Translations under genes and position numbers: made by a program | Shown here: positions 15,201-23,520 of the stretch, in pieces | Numbering within the stretch: the first letter of the stretch is position 1 | Layout: each line of letters begins with the position of its first letter | Origin: Mesostigma viride | Lineage: Eukaryota > Streptophyta > Mesostigmatophyceae > Mesostigmatales > Mesostigmataceae | DNA length: 28,107 nucleotides | Assembly (NCBI GenBank): GCA_009746045.1 | Contig: RPFO01001395.1 | Coordinates: 1-28,107 of the forward strand | Direction of reading: 5' to 3' | The notes under the pieces: model-generated | Databases searched by the model: none | What the model was told of the DNA's origin: nothing | What the model saw: the letters and a program-made list of their open reading frames with translations, nothing else

Positions 15201-18200
15201 ATCATGATGCCATGCGTTGGATGACGTGTGATCATGATGCCATGCGTTGGATGACGTGTGATCATGATGCCATGCGTTGGATGACGTGTGATCATGATGC
15301 CATGCGTTGGATGACGTGTGATCATGATGCCATGCGTTGGATGACGTGTGATCATGATGCCATGCGTTGGATGACGTGTGATCATGATGCCATGCGTTGG
15401 ATGACGTGTGATCATGATGCCATGCGTTGGATGACGTGTGATCATGATGCCATGCGTTGGATGACGTGTGATCATGATGCCATGCGTTGGATGACGTGTG
15501 ATCATGATGCCATGCGTTGGATGACGTGTGATCATGATGCCATGCGTTGGATGACGTGTGATCATGATGCCATGCGTTGGATGACGTGTGATCATGATGC
15601 CATGCGTTGGATGACGTGTGATCATGATGCCATGCGTTGGATGACGTGTGATCATGATGCCATGCGTTGGATGACGTGTGATCATGATGCCATGCGTTGG
15701 ATGACGTGTGATCATGATGCCATGCGTTGGATGACGTGTGATCATGATGCCATGCGTTGGATGACGTGTGATCATGATGCCATGCGTTGGATGACGTGTG
15801 ATCATGATGCCATGCGTTGGATGACGTGTGATCATGATGCCATGCGTTGGATGACGTGTGATCATGATGCCATGCGTTGGATGACGTGTGATCATGATGC
15901 CATGCGTTGGATGACGTGTGATCATGATGCCATGCGTTGGATGACGTGTGATCATGATGCCATGCGTTGGATGACGTGTGATCATGATGCCATGCGTTGG
16001 ATGACGTGTGATCATGATGCCATGCGTTGGATGACGTGTGATCATGATGCCATGCGTTGGATGACGTGTGATCATGATGCCATGCGTTGGATGACGTGTG
16101 ATCATGATGCCATGCGTTGGATGACGTGTGATCATGATGCCATGCGTTGGATGACGTGTGATCATGATGCCATGCGTTGGATGACGTGTGATCATGATGC
16201 CATGCGTTGGATGACGTGTGATCATGATGCCATGCGTTGGATGACGTGTGATCATGATGCCATGCGTTGGATGACGTGTGATCATGATGCCATGCGTTGG
16301 ATGACGTGTGATCATGATGCCATGCGTTGGATGACGTGTGATCATGATGCCATGCGTTGGATGACGTGTGATCATGATGCCATGCGTTGGATGACGTGTG
16401 ATCATGATGCCATGCGTTGGATGACGTGTGATCATGATGCCATGCGTTGGATGACGTGTGATCATGATGCCATGCGTTGGATGACGTGTGATCATGATGC
16501 CATGCGTTGGATGACGTGTGATCATGATGCCATGCGTTGGATGACGTGTGATCATGATGCCATGCGTTGGATGACGTGTGATCATGATGCCATGCGTTGG
16601 ATGACGTGTGATCATGATGCCATGCGTTGGATGACGTGTGATCATGATGCCATGCGTTGGATGACGTGTGATCATGATGCCATGCGTTGGATGACGTGTG
16701 ATCATGATGCCATGCGTTGGATGACGTGTGATCATGATGCCATGCGTTGGATGACGTGTGATCATGATGCCATGCGTTGGATGACGTGTGATCATGATGC
16801 CATGCGTTGGATGACGTGTGATCATGATGCCATGCGTTGGATGACGTGTGATCATGATGCCATGCGTTGGATGACGTGTGATCATGATGCCATGCGTTGG
16901 ATGACGTGTGATCATGATGCCATGCGTTGGATGACGTGTGATCATGATGCCATGCGTTGGATGACGTGTGATCATGATGCCATGCGTTGGATGACGTGTG
17001 ATCATGATGCCATGCGTTGGATGACGTGTGATCATGATGCCATGCGTTGGATGACGTGTGATCATGATGCCATGCGTTGGATGACGTGTGATCATGATGC
17101 CATGCGTTGGATGACGTGTGATCATGATGCCATGCGTTGGATGACGTGTGATCATGATGCCATGCGTTGGATGACGTGTGATCATGATGCCATGCGTTGG
17201 ATGACGTGTGATCATGATGCCATGCGTTGGATGACGTGTGATCATGATGCCATGCGTTGGATGACGTGTGATCATGATGCCATGCGTTGGATGACGTGTG
17301 ATCATGATGCCATGCGTTGGATGACGTGTGATCATGATGCCATGCGTTGGATGACGTGTGATCATGATGCCATGCGTTGGATGACGTGTGATCATGATGC
17401 CATGCGTTGGATGACGTGTGATCATGATGCCATGCGTTGGATGACGTGTGATCATGATGCCATGCGTTGGATGACGTGTGATCATGATGCCATGCGTTGG
17501 ATGACGTGTGATCATGATGCCATGCGTTGGATGACGTGTGATCATGATGCCATGCGTTGGATGACGTGTGATCATGATGCCATGCGTTGGATGACGTGTG
17601 ATCATGATGCCATGCGTTGGATGACGTGTGATCATGATGCCATGCGTTGGATGACGTGTGATCATGATGCCATGCGTTGGATGACGTGTGATCATGATGC
17701 CATGCGTTGGATGACGTGTGATCATGATGCCATGCGTTGGATGACGTGTGATCATGATGCCATGCGTTGGATGACGTGTGATCATGATGGATGACGTGTG
17801 ATCATGATGCCATGCGTTGGATGACGTGTGATCATGATGCCATGCGTTGGATGACGTGTGATCATGATGCCATGCGTTGGATGACGTGTGATCATGATGC
17901 CATGCGTTGGATGACGTGTGATCATGATGCCATGCGTTGGATGACGTGTGATCATGATGCCATGCGTTGGATGACGTGTGATCATGATGCCATGCGTTGG
18001 ATGACGTGTGATCATGATGCCATGCGTTGGATGACGTGTGATCATGATGCCATGCGTTGGATGACGTGTGATCATGATGCCATGCGTTGGATGACGTGTG
18101 ATCATGATGCCATGCGTTGGATGACGTGTGATCATGATGCCATGCGTTGGATGACGTGTGATCATGATGCCATGCGTTGGATGACGTGTGATCATGATGC

Positions 18201-19165
18201 CATGCGTTGGATGACGTGTGATCATGATGCCATGCGTTGGATGACGTGTGATCATGATGCCATGCGTTGGATGACGTGTGATCATGATGCCATGCGTTGG
18301 ATGACGTGTGATCATGATGCCATGCGTTGGATGACGTGTGATCATGATGCCATGCGTTGGATGACGTGTGATCATGATGCCATGCGTTGGATGACGTGTG
18401 ATCATGATGCCATGCGTTGGATGACGTGTGATCATGATGCCATGCGTTGGATGACGTGTGATCATGATGCCATGCGTTGGATGATGCCATGCGTTGGATG
18501 ACGTGTGATCATGATGCCATGCGTTGGATGACGTGTGATCATGATGCCATGCGTTGGATGACGTGTGATCATGATGCCATGCGTTGGATGACGTGTGATC
18601 ATGATGCCATGCGTTGGATGACGTGTGATCATGATGCCATGCGTTGGATGACGTGTGATCATGATGCCATGCGTTGGATGACGTGTGATCATGATGCCAT
18701 GCGTTGGATGACGTGTGATCATGATGCCATGCGTTGGATGACGTGTGATCATGATGCCATGCGTTGGATGACGTGTGATCATGATGCCATGCGTTGGATG
18801 ACGTGTGATCATGATGCCATGCGTTGGATGACGTGTGATCATGATGCCATGCGTTGGATGACGTGTGATCATGATGCCATGCGTTGGATGACGTGTGATC
18901 ATGATGCCATGCGTTGGATGACGTGTGATCATGATGCCATGCGTTGGATGACGTGTGATCATGATGCCATGCGTTGGATGACGTGTGATCATGATGCCAT
19001 GCGTTGGATGACGTGTGATCATGATGCCATGCGTTGGATGACGTGTGATCATGATGCCATGCGTTGGATGACGTGTGATCATGATGCCATGCGTTGGATG
19101 ACGTGTGATCATGATGCCATGCGTTGGATGACGTGTGATCATGACGGCATGCGTTGGATGACGTG
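1..19165. repeat. 30-bp satellite/minisatellite array, ~640 copies
   Basis: Head-to-tail array of one 30-bp monomer (reference copy at 1681-1710), 50% GC, containing TGATCA, ATGCGTTGGATG and GACGTGT. Each monomer holds two CpG sites and one ACGT core. From about 1640 to 14950 I see no departure from the monomer, and the translations of that stretch show no amino-acid change either. Irregular monomers occur at about 526, 1383, 1424 and 1571 (short deletions), 1634 (T to A), 14960-14975, 17780-17800 (about 10 nt lost) and 18480-18490 (about 13 nt lost). The right edge is sharp at about 19165, after two changed bases at 19145-19147. The unit is a multiple of 3 and has no stop in one plus and two minus frames, which creates giant false ORFs. 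Not a CRISPR array, because there are no spacers. Function unknown; subtelomeric, pericentromeric or intronic locations are all possible. Confidence 0.98.
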
Positions 19166-19406
19166 AAATTACGACCCGTTTGCCACCGGGTGATCACGTT
19201 GCAAAGCATATTGTTACTATATAATACTAGAGTGTATATATACTGTCGACTATTCACTGATATGGATGGGCTGTGGTCGAAAGTAGGAGGCTGGATATAG
19301 ATCCGTGACAAGGCCATGTATACACACGAGGCACACGGGCTAGATATCAAACGAGGCGAGCAGCAAATTGGCACGCTTTTGGAAGAAGAGGGGACAAGAC
19401 GCTGAC
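19166..19406 (-). other. Start of intron 2 of the tatB-like gene, up to the satellite edge
   Basis: Starts with a GTCAGC donor at 19406 on the minus strand. Reading on to the satellite border at 19165, I find no segment resembling the next part of TatB. The frame leaving exon 2 meets a stop within about 60 bases, supporting a splice at 19407. The satellite then begins with no obvious target duplication. If the gene is intact, intron 2 contains the whole array. Confidence 0.5.
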
Positions 19407-19779
19407 CTTGCTGAGCTCGGAGCGATCCGCGTAGGCATCAAACTGACGCCGTGCTTTGTACAGGAAGCCCACCGCCTGTCCGGAGAAGCGGCCGAGCGCT
19501 CGGGCAACAATCGGAAGATCTTTTGGACCTGATACAGGCAGCATGAGATATATTTGGCAGATATATATTTGGCGTATATGTATTCGGCAGATATACATGC
19601 CAGGAAATGATTGGCCTTTCATTCAACCGACCTTGGCCTCCTTCTCCCGATCAAACTTAATTCAAGAAAGGAAAGATAAAGAGCAGGAAACAATCGGCAT
19701 TCGCAGAGCTCATACCAAGAACGACAGCGCTCATTGCCACGATGACCGCTAGTTCGCCGTATCCGATGCCGAAAACCAT
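19407..19779 (-). CDS. TatB-like mitochondrial twin-arginine translocase subunit, first two exons (partial)
   Basis: Exon 1 is 19779-19716 and exon 2 is 19528-19407. The ATG at 19779 is in good context (A at -3, G at +4). Exon 1 ends with one base of a Gly codon at a GTATGA donor. Exon 2 follows a TATCAG acceptor, and the joint restores GPKDLP exactly in phase. The 62 residues show the Tat A/B family plan: a short N-terminus FGIGYGEL with the family Glu (residue 9), one membrane helix (about 10-21), the G-P hinge, then an amphipathic helix. GPKDLPIVAR and the following G-R-x-x-G-x-A-x-G pattern resemble plant mitochondrial TatB rather than plastid Hcf106 or Tha4. Such proteins work with TatC in the inner membrane to move folded proteins. 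Exon 2 probably ends at AAG/GTCAGC (19407/19406). No C-terminal exon is visible before the satellite begins at 19165, so the gene is interrupted, truncated, or has a giant intron. Family call is fairly sure; function at this locus is not. Confidence 0.8.
19529..19715 (-). other. Intron 1 of the tatB-like gene (187 bp)
   Basis: On the minus strand it opens with GTATGA and closes with CTGTATCAG, and it splits a Gly codon after its first base. Removing it joins VVLG to PKDLP, as in family members. It contains an A/T-rich section (about 19548-19600) in which GGCAGATATA occurs twice. Confidence 0.75.
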
Positions 19780-20522
19780 GTTGATTGACCACAACCTACA
19801 GGCTAGTCGAGCATAAGTCACTTGGTTAGAAGATTGCTGGAAAGGTGAACGAATGCGACGAAGTGAGCCCGATAGCCCTAAGTACAGCAGTGATCGTTGC
19901 AACACTCCTGGTGGTAACTGGCACGCATGAAAAGGATGCTGCGACGAAGGAGCGCACTTCATAAGCCTACGAACGGGTTCATCCACGACTGCATGGGCAA
20001 AATAGTTTAGCTGTACTACTATTATCACAGCACGTTAACGTCCAACTAACAAACACGATGCAGTGTGCATGGTCTGCACAGGGCAAGCGGGATGGACGTT
20101 CCCTCAATTGTTTAGCCTCTACCTACCTCTTAATGACCATGTCACTGCTGCGCTAAGCCTGCACGAATTCTCACTACGCCCGGCGCAACGGCTGATAGCT
20201 GTGCCTGGCCAACGGTGAAGGTTGCCATGCTGTAGCGAAAACAAAACGCCGTTAGGGCAGCTAACAACAAAGATCACGGCCAAGCAACTGGAAACGTTAT
20301 TGGCCTCGCGTTCCTGCTATGCACTTTCTTTATTCCGGGAATCATCATAATTATTTACCATGGGGAGACCTTCAGAGAAATGGGTAAGGTAAACCACCCG
20401 GTTAGGGGCCACCTTGATTGCAAAACTCCTGGCATCCGCAGGACTGGGCAGATTGTCATTCTGAGCACGGATTTGGAATCAGCGACATCGACTTACCGTG
20501 GTAAAATTCTTCTTGTTGGGAC
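19780..20522. other. Upstream region of the tatB-like gene, no gene recognised
   Basis: About 740 bp of mixed-composition DNA that should hold the tatB-like promoter and 5' UTR on the minus strand. The tatB frame stays open upstream to 20028, but that extension shows no family resemblance and the ATG at 19779 matches family starts. Short plus-strand frames (27 codons from 19927; about 52 codons from 20379, running into the transposon at 20531) have no recognisable content. No RNA gene seen. Confidence 0.5.
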
Positions 20523-20761
20523 CGTTTTGGTACAGTAGAGTCATTCACGCCTTAAGTTGGGTTGGCTTAACTTGTGTTCACGAATTGGATTTCGGCGTTC
20601 TGAGTTCAAAGTAGTTCAGAATAGTGTTTTAGTATCTTTAGTTCAAATTAGTAGAGTTTAGTAGAGTCATTCACGCCTTAAGTTGGGTTCACGCCTTAAG
20701 TTGGGTTGACCCCTCAAAAACCACGAACCCAACTTAAGGCGTGAATGACTGTACGTTTTGG
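20523..20761. mobile_element. Small non-autonomous DNA transposon (MITE-like) with TIRs and 8-bp flanking duplication
   Basis: The element spans 20531-20753 (223 bp). The left end TACAGT-AGAGT and the right end, read inverted, TACAGT both continue into CATTCACGCCTTAAGTTGGG then TT; the right end lacks the 5-nt AGAGT. CGTTTTGG stands directly outside both ends (20523-20530 and 20754-20761), so an 8-bp target-site duplication fits, as in hAT or Mutator-like elements. The alternative is a Tc1/mariner (pogo-like) element with ends CAGTAGAG flanked by TA, since the ends read TA-CAGT and ACTG-TA. The terminal motif recurs inside as a direct copy at 20662-20689 and as an 18-bp tandem unit at 20672-20707. 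No transposase, so any movement would depend on an enzyme elsewhere. Confidence 0.75.
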
Positions 20762-20788
20762 GGGGGGTTGGGGGGGGGTGGCGGGGGG
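20760..20788 (+). repeat. G-rich tract, possible G-quadruplex
   Basis: Runs of 8, 9, 2 and 6 G separated by TT, T and C. Long enough G runs with very short loops could form an intramolecular G-quadruplex on the plus strand. It directly abuts the right duplication of the small transposon. Confidence 0.7.
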
Positions 20789-20814
20789 CAACTGAAGTCG
20801 GGTTAAGGGCCACC

Positions 20815-20990
20815 CCTGTTTTTTAGCAGGAAAAAGCAGGGGAAAGCCAGGGGAAAGCGGGGAAAAGCCTTGGTTACATGGCTAGCGGCTTTTTTTATTT
20901 TGCTTCTTTTTTTTTTCTGCTTTTGTTTATTTATTTATTTATTTATTTTAATTATTCTGCTCTGCATGCAGCCTTGGTCACATGGCGGGC
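20815..20990. repeat. Low-complexity DNA: A/G-rich repeats, T-rich tract and (TTTA)n
   Basis: Contains A/G-rich repeats around AAAGC and GGGGAAA (20826-20868), a T-rich stretch (20888-20917), and a (TTTA)n microsatellite at about 20925-20950. An imperfect direct repeat, CCTTGGTTACATGG / CCTTGGTCACATGG, lies either side of it (about 20868 and 20972). Confidence 0.75.
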
Positions 20991-21350
20991 TTCCAGTTTG
21001 CTAGCTGCTTCCATTGACGGCTGAGAACCCTGAACTGAAGACGCAGAACAGCTGAGTGACAGAGGGGATGGCAGAAGACACGTCCGGGCATCCAGCATTC
21101 TCCCAGAGGATGCATGCTGGATGCTGGCTTAGTTGACAATAGGCACTTAAAAGCCCTCGTCATCGTCACAATGAAAGACGCCGAGGGCAACGCTCCCAAG
21201 GCAACCGACTGTAGAGTTATATCACCGGTTCCTTCTCGAGGTTGTTCCAGAGGAGAAATTGCGGGAATGCAGCTGGAACGACTATAAAAAACTTTAAGAA
21301 AGAGCACGCTACCATCGATGCTTGGAAGCAGCTGCGACAGCTGGCCAGCT
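20991..21350. other. No gene recognised
   Basis: About 360 bp. A minus-strand frame of 109 codons crosses it (21307 to 20978), but its translation shows no motif or compositional feature I recognise and it runs into the low-complexity tract, so it is not called as a gene. GATGCATGCTGGATGCTGG at about 21109 is a local imperfect repeat. Confidence 0.4.
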
Positions 21351-21773
21351 GAATTGTGTTCAAGTTTTCAATGAAGTCTTTGCATGGTTGTGTGATTGAT
21401 GAGCCGTGATTAGCCATGAACTAGTCTAACTTATTATGGCACATCAAGCGACCACATAGAGCCACCTGAATTGTGTTCAAGTTTTCAGTAAAGTCACTGC
21501 ATGGTTGTGTGATTGATGAGCCGTGATTAGCCATGAACAAGTCTAACTTATTCATATTGCACATCAAGCGACCACATAGGGCCACCTGAATTGTGTTCAA
21601 GTTTTCAATTAAGTCTTTGCGTGGTTGTGTGATTGATGAGCCGTGATTTGCCATGAACAATTCTAACTTAAGTACTATCGCACATCAATGGACCACATAG
21701 GGCCACCTGAATTGCATGTGTTCAAGTTTCAATTATTGCATGGTTGTGTGATTGATGACCCATGATTTGCCAT
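21351..21773. repeat. Tandem repeat of ~120 bp, three full copies and a partial fourth
   Basis: Copies start with GAATTGTGTTCAAG-like sequence at 21351, 21468, 21588 and 21709, giving unit lengths of 117, 120 and 121 bp. All share GGTTGTGTGATTGATGA and, except in the fourth, CACATCAAGCGACCACATAG-like sequence. The fourth copy stops at about 21773 after GATTTGCCAT, where the (AATTG)n tract begins. Minus-strand frames through it give repeated short peptides, but there is no sign of a gene. Confidence 0.9.
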
Positions 21774-21790
21774 TGAATTGAATTGAATTG
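21772..21790. repeat. (AATTG)n tract, probable 3' tail of the minus-strand L1-like element
   Basis: Nearly four copies of AATTG, reading (CAATT)n on the minus strand. It lies at the junction between the fourth 120-bp repeat and the sequence downstream of the L1-like ORF1. Short tandem 3' tails are common on non-LTR retrotransposons, so I infer that it marks the element's 3' end. Confidence 0.55.
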
Positions 21791-22244
21791 TAACATAACT
21801 CCGTTGGGAGTATATGTCAAAGAGACAACCATAGAGAGCAAATATGTAGCACATAGCCCCTGAGAGGGGGCATATGGCCTATCATACATCCTAAGCTACT
21901 TCCTGCAAGGGTGGGGTTGTAAAGGACCCTTGCTCTAGGTGCACCAGGGCACTTGCATCCCCATGATCTTCAAGCTATGCCCAGCGAAGGGGGAGCCTGT
22001 CATGGGGGGAAGATCAGCATAGCTATACAAAAAGGCTAGGGCATGGCGTCTCAGCAGAGAGTTACTCCCTGCATGGGCACAACATAACTAAATAAAGCTA
22101 GGCATCATCTGGAGTGTGGCACATCATAGGCACACATGTACATGATTAAATAAAGCGCGTGGCTTAGCTAGGATAGTGCCTCTAGGAGGCGTACATGTAC
22201 ATGGCCACGGTCTATCTATTCTACACTACTACTTCTGTATTCCC
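21791..22244 (-). other. Putative 3' untranslated part of the L1-like element
   Basis: About 450 bp without a gene. It includes inverted CCCCTGAGAGGGG at about 21858, two plus-strand AAATAAAGC words (22091 and 22148), and a repeated TACATGTACATG-like palindrome (about 22137 and 22192). No reverse transcriptase motif in any frame. Confidence 0.45.
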
Positions 22245-22848
22245 CTAAGCTGGGGCGTCTGGAGTCGTTGGGGCCGCGGGGGTCGCCTGCCAGGGCTTGT
22301 GGCCGACGTAGATGGCCGCCCCCTTCCAGTACACCGGCTGCCCCGCCTTGGTCTGCCGGAGCTGGAGGTAGGTCGGCCATAGCTCCCGTCGCCGTTGTTG
22401 CTGCGCCAGGGTCAAGTCGTCGTCAAGGGTGAAGAGAGTTTTCTCGAGCCGCTTGCGGCGTCGGAGAAAAGAAATCTTGTCCGCCGGGGTCTTAAAGGTG
22501 AGAAGGAGCGGGGGCGGCCCTGCCTTACCCCGCGCGCGGGGAAGGCGGTGGGCGACCAGGTCGATCTCACTGGTCAGTAAGGCCCATGCGACTAAGAATT
22601 TCTCTCTCAAACGCACGTGCAAGCTTCTCGGAATTCTCACCTTCCTCCATGTCGAGGTTCTTGACAATGCGCTTGGCAAGCTCGGCCTCCTCGCGGAGGT
22701 CAAGCGTCTGCCGCTGGAGCTGGGCTGCGACGGCGGAGGTGGTGGAGGTGGTGTGCTGCTTAAGCATGTCCGCCCAGGTCGTGATGGGAGGAGCATCGCC
22801 GGCCAGGCCAGCAGAGGCTGGCTTGGCGGCAATGTCCTTCACCGCCAT
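22245..22848 (-). pseudogene. L1 ORF1p-like RNA-binding protein, one frameshift
   Basis: The first frame (22848-22567, 93 codons) has a heptad-like stretch (residues about 38-60), then RIVKNLDMEEGE at 60-71, which fits the first strand of the L1 ORF1p RRM. It stops at 22567. One extra T at 22569 explains the shift: the second frame (from 22568 to a stop at 22245, 107 codons) carries on as EIDLVAH and contains LLLTFKTPADKISFLR, a DDDLT turn, QQQRRRELWPTYLQL and PVYWKGAAIYV. The DLT / R-R-E-x-W-P pattern is the RRM to C-terminal-domain signature of L1 ORF1p (Transposase_22). In L1 elements this trimeric protein binds element RNA as a chaperone. I infer a dead copy or a sequencing indel. A Pro/Ser-rich minus frame of 195 codons is partly a shadow of the first half. 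Confidence 0.75.
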
Positions 22849-22854
22849 GCGTCT

Positions 22855-23094
22855 GCGTGTGCGTGTGCGTGTGCGTGTGCGTGTGCGTGTGCGTGTGCGT
22901 GTGCGTGTGCGTGTGCGTGTGCGTGTGCGTGTGCGTGTGCGTGTGCGTGTGCGTGTGCGTGTGCGTGTGCGTGTGCGTGTGCGTGTGCGTGTGCGTGTGC
23001 GTGTGCGTGTGCGTGTGCGTGTGCGTGTGCGTGTGCGTGTGCGTGTGCGTGTGCGTGTGCGTGTGCGTGTGCGTGTGCGTGTGCGTGTGCGTGT
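22855..23094. repeat. Hexanucleotide microsatellite (GCGTGT)40
   Basis: About 40 uninterrupted copies of GCGTGT, with a changed copy, GAGTGT, at 23095-23100. It lies 6 bp upstream of the ATG of the minus-strand ORF1, so it reads (ACACGC)n into that start. It creates alternating His-Thr, His-Ala, Arg-Val and Cys-Val open frames on both strands, none of which I treat as coding. GCAAGG-type variants follow at 23118-23140. Confidence 0.97.
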
Positions 23095-23165
23095 GAGTGT
23101 GACCAGGATTGAGTGTGGGCAAGGGCAAGTGCAAGGGCAAAATATCTAGAACCTTGATGTCTAAT

Positions 23166-23520
23166 CACTGCAAGAAAATGTCCTCAAATGAGGACATTTT
23201 AAAGATGGATACCATTTGTAATAACTCACACATGTCAACACATCCATGGGTACGGTATGGAACCATTAACTTTTGTGATATTAATTAATTAAGGGGACGG
23301 TCCCGGCGCGAATATTTTGGCGCCGAAAAATTCGCGGTACCCGTCCGTACCGTGAAAAAGTGGTGCACGGGGCGCGCACCCCTACCGGAGCTGGCCATGG
23401 CGACGTGCTTTCAGGCAGAGTAGAAAAAGATAGCTTGCGGAATGCAGAGAAACTGAGCGAATCTTAAAGATGATGAGTAAATGATACTACTTCGTAGCGG
23501 AGTTCGCGTTTTTTGCAGTG
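23166..23520. mobile_element. CACTA (EnSpm)-like non-autonomous element, ~355 bp
   Basis: The left end reads CACTGCAAGAAAA and the right end, inverted, reads CACTGCAAAAAAC. Plant CACTA elements have the closely similar terminus CACTACAAGAAAA. The interior is full of inverted repeats: a 26-nt hairpin at 23175-23200 (12-bp arms, 2-nt loop), a 30-nt near-perfect palindrome at 23307-23336 centred on GGCGCC, CGGTAC...GTACCG at 23335-23352, and GGTGC...GCACC at 23362-23380. No transposase is encoded. The flanks (AAT on the left, TCG on the right) do not show the 3-bp target duplication expected for CACTA, so the limits or the class remain open. Confidence 0.5.

Larger units (their letters stand above)
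21772..22848 (-). mobile_element. L1-like non-LTR retrotransposon fragment: ORF1 and putative 3' region, no ORF2
   Basis: Read on the minus strand: an ORF1-like coding region (22848-22245), about 450 bp of non-coding DNA (22244-21791), then the (CAATT)n tail. An autonomous L1 element would carry a reverse transcriptase/endonuclease ORF2 of several kb between ORF1 and the 3' UTR; none is present. This is therefore an internally deleted or half-LINE-type copy. The tail abuts a truncated 120-bp repeat, suggesting insertion into that array. Limits are uncertain, above all at the 5' end. Confidence 0.55.

Noticed and set aside
1568-18490. Giant minus-strand open frame of 5640 codons, and similar ones of 4536 and 4475 codons, with a ten-residue repeat
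   Set aside because: The 30-bp unit is divisible by 3 and lacks stops in three of six frames, so open frames follow automatically. They overlap on both strands, change only where a monomer has an indel, and have no unique sequence or independent start.
1-19165. CRISPR array
   Set aside because: Head-to-tail identical units with no variable spacers, in a eukaryotic context with no cas genes.
17782-19374. Minus-strand frame joining unique sequence (19374-19166) to satellite peptides
   Set aside because: The unique part has no family resemblance and the rest is satellite. It overlaps the intron following tatB exon 2.
19456-19752. 98-codon plus-strand ORF over the tatB exons
   Set aside because: It is the shadow of the minus-strand exons and intron, with no recognisable content.
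19657-20028. 123-codon minus-strand ORF taken as a single gene
   Set aside because: Only codons 84-105 have family resemblance; these are tatB exon 1. The upstream part is probably 5' UTR, and codons after 105 are intron.
21217-21660. Minus-strand repeats of the peptide MANHGSSITQP as a possible repeat protein
   Set aside because: The phase and the intervening residues change from copy to copy because unit lengths are 117, 120 and 121 bp, and stops occur between units, so it is better explained as a non-coding tandem repeat.
22586-23149. Plus- and minus-strand ORFs with long Arg-Val, Cys-Ala, His-Thr or Cys-Val runs
   Set aside because: They are translations of the GCGTGT hexamer microsatellite and antisense frames of the L1-like ORF1.
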